Origin: Symbiodinium sp. CCMP2592
Taxonomy: Eukaryota; Sar; Dinophyceae; Suessiales; Symbiodiniaceae
Length of the DNA stretch: 64,000 nt
Assembly: GCA_905221615.1 (NCBI GenBank)
Contig: CAJNDT010004669.1
Span: 498,910 to 562,909 of the forward strand
Direction of reading: 5' to 3'
This document shows positions 62,855 through 64,000 of the stretch, one piece after another. The position numbers and the translations under genes are program-made. Every line of letters starts with the position of its first letter. The stretch's first letter is position 1. A model generated the notes under the pieces. The model was not told the origin of the DNA. It did no database searches and saw only the letters and a list, made by a program, of their open reading frames with translations.

Positions 62855-64000
62855 GCCCGGGCGACACAGGGCACTTTATCATGCAGGCTTTTGGTTTGGA
62901 AGTCCAGATGTGCAACATCGAGGCAAGCATTTCGAAACCATCGTGAAGTATCCGCTAGCCGACTATCGGATTGCATCAGTAAGCCTGTACCCCCCTTCAC
63001 CTGATGAGTTCATGGATAACCCTAAACCGTAAATCCCAGCAGTGAACCGCAAACCTCGACTAAACTCCGAACGTGGTCATCTTCTGCACGAACGACGCCA
63101 GAAAATCTTGCCAAGCCAGGTCATTGGGCGTCAGCCTCCTCGAAAAGCGCCTGACACAGCGTGTTGTGGTTTCTTGTAGGGTTTAGGGTTTAGGGTTTTG
63201 TGTGACAGCCTGGCTGTTTTGCATCTTGCGTCGTGTTGATTCTTGAACTTTTCTGTATGCTGATACTTCCCGAAGGCCCTGAACCCTAGAACCTCTAAAG
63301 TCAAACACCTACATAAGCCTAAACCAAAGTCAAAATCCCTAAAGCACCAAGCCCGAAACCCGAAAGTCAAAAACCCCAATGCCCTGAGCCTTAAACCCGA
63401 CACCCCTAAAGTCAAAGCCCTAAAGCCGCCCCAAGCGAGGCGGGAGCGAGTAAGCCGACCTCCCCGGTGAATCTCATCCCAGCCTCGCCAGAGTCTCAGA
63501 CTTTTTAAAAAAGGGGGTGTGGGGGTATCAAGGGGCATTGACGATGAGTTTTTGTTTTGAAAGTGTTTCTTCTTTTAAAGCTGGGTTGTTATGGGGGTTT
63601 CTTTAGAGTGTCATGGTCTTGTATAGATGGGCTTTGTATAGGTTCATATGACTAGACTGCTGGAGCAAGAAGCCCTGAGGAGTGGTATTACTACTACTCC
63701 TTCAGGCTTCATTGTAATGGTGCCAGTGCAATGGTACGTGAGCGGATTAAAAAGGCATGAGGGGAGTGCGCAACAGCGGGCCCACGTGGGGGCCGGATAG
63801 ACGTGGCAGAGGATGAAAATCACCCACAACCTGCCAACATGTCATGAGTTTCGTGTCGTCCCGAATGGAGGACGTAGAGGTGATATAATCTCCCAATCCT
63901 GGTGCGAGAGATCAGCAAGTTGTTCCTTCGGTTGCAGAGTGCAGTGTAGGCTCGGATCAACTCCTTAAGCCCTAAACCCTGAAGCGCTAAAACCCTTAAA
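62855..64000. other. Repeat-rich end of window
   Basis: Telomere-like repeats appear in both orientations (TTTAGGGTTTAGGG at about 63180-63196; CCCTAAA-type at about 63280-63425 and 63965-64000). A TACTACTACT-containing hairpin around GGAGTAGTA lies near 63680-63700. No gene is recognised beyond the possible continuation of the cyclase exon to about 63030. Confidence 0.55.

Overview
This window looks like nuclear DNA of a dinoflagellate, probably a symbiodiniacean or relative. The signs are many degenerate TTTAGGG/CCCTAAA telomere-like repeats outside telomeres, exons joined by introns that fit GT, GC and probably GA donors, very large Ty1/copia-type retrotransposons, and a cytosine methyltransferase with the Ser-Cys form of the catalytic loop. 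It is an assembled scaffold: 100 Ns lie at 51207-51306, and several junctions look suspect. All calls come from reading the sequence; no homology search was run.

Layout. (1) 1-16662: repeat-rich intronic or intergenic DNA with many short hairpin (MITE-like) elements in at least seven families, microsatellites and telomere-like repeats. Three short exons of a class III adenylate/guanylate cyclase lie at 13826-14782. (2) 16663-32605: a giant (about 16 kb) copia-like LTR retrotransposon, copy 1. It has an LTR, an initiator-tRNA-Met-like primer site, gag-protease, pol in the +1 frame with integrase, a methyltransferase-like domain, RT and RNase H, then two extra ORFs. ORF2 carries an ART/RNA-phosphotransferase-like region, a zinc-ribbon and a well preserved endonuclease/exonuclease/phosphatase (EEP) domain. 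(3) 32606-47605: a noisy G-tract, then a host-like multi-exon gene of unknown function (34549-39319), a three-exon C5-cytosine methyltransferase (39831-41978), an AT-rich satellite, and a 5'-truncated copia RT/RNase H ORF fused to a long coiled-coil tail (42687-46976). (4) 47606-51206: DNA of different texture in which I recognise no gene. (5) 51307-61688: the 3' two thirds of a second copy of the giant element, with stops, frameshifts and a 250-bp poly-T tract. (6) 61689-64000: repeat-rich DNA like region 1, with a probable last exon of the cyclase at 62819.

Main interpretation. The cyclase exons, and the two halves of one hairpin element (16378-16436 and 61905-61953), lie on either side of the 45-kb middle block. 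The outermost LTRs (16663-16910 and 61441-61688) are identical by eye, while the inner LTR (32338-32605) is diverged. The simplest reading is one recent insertion of the giant element into a cyclase intron. Segment 32606-51206, plus one of the two element copies, was then brought in by nesting, rearrangement or mis-assembly.

The most unusual biology is the giant copia element itself: an EEP nuclease ORF downstream of pol, a methyltransferase-like domain inside pol, a possible stop-codon +1 frameshift, and a duplicated polypurine tract that marks the start of the added module.
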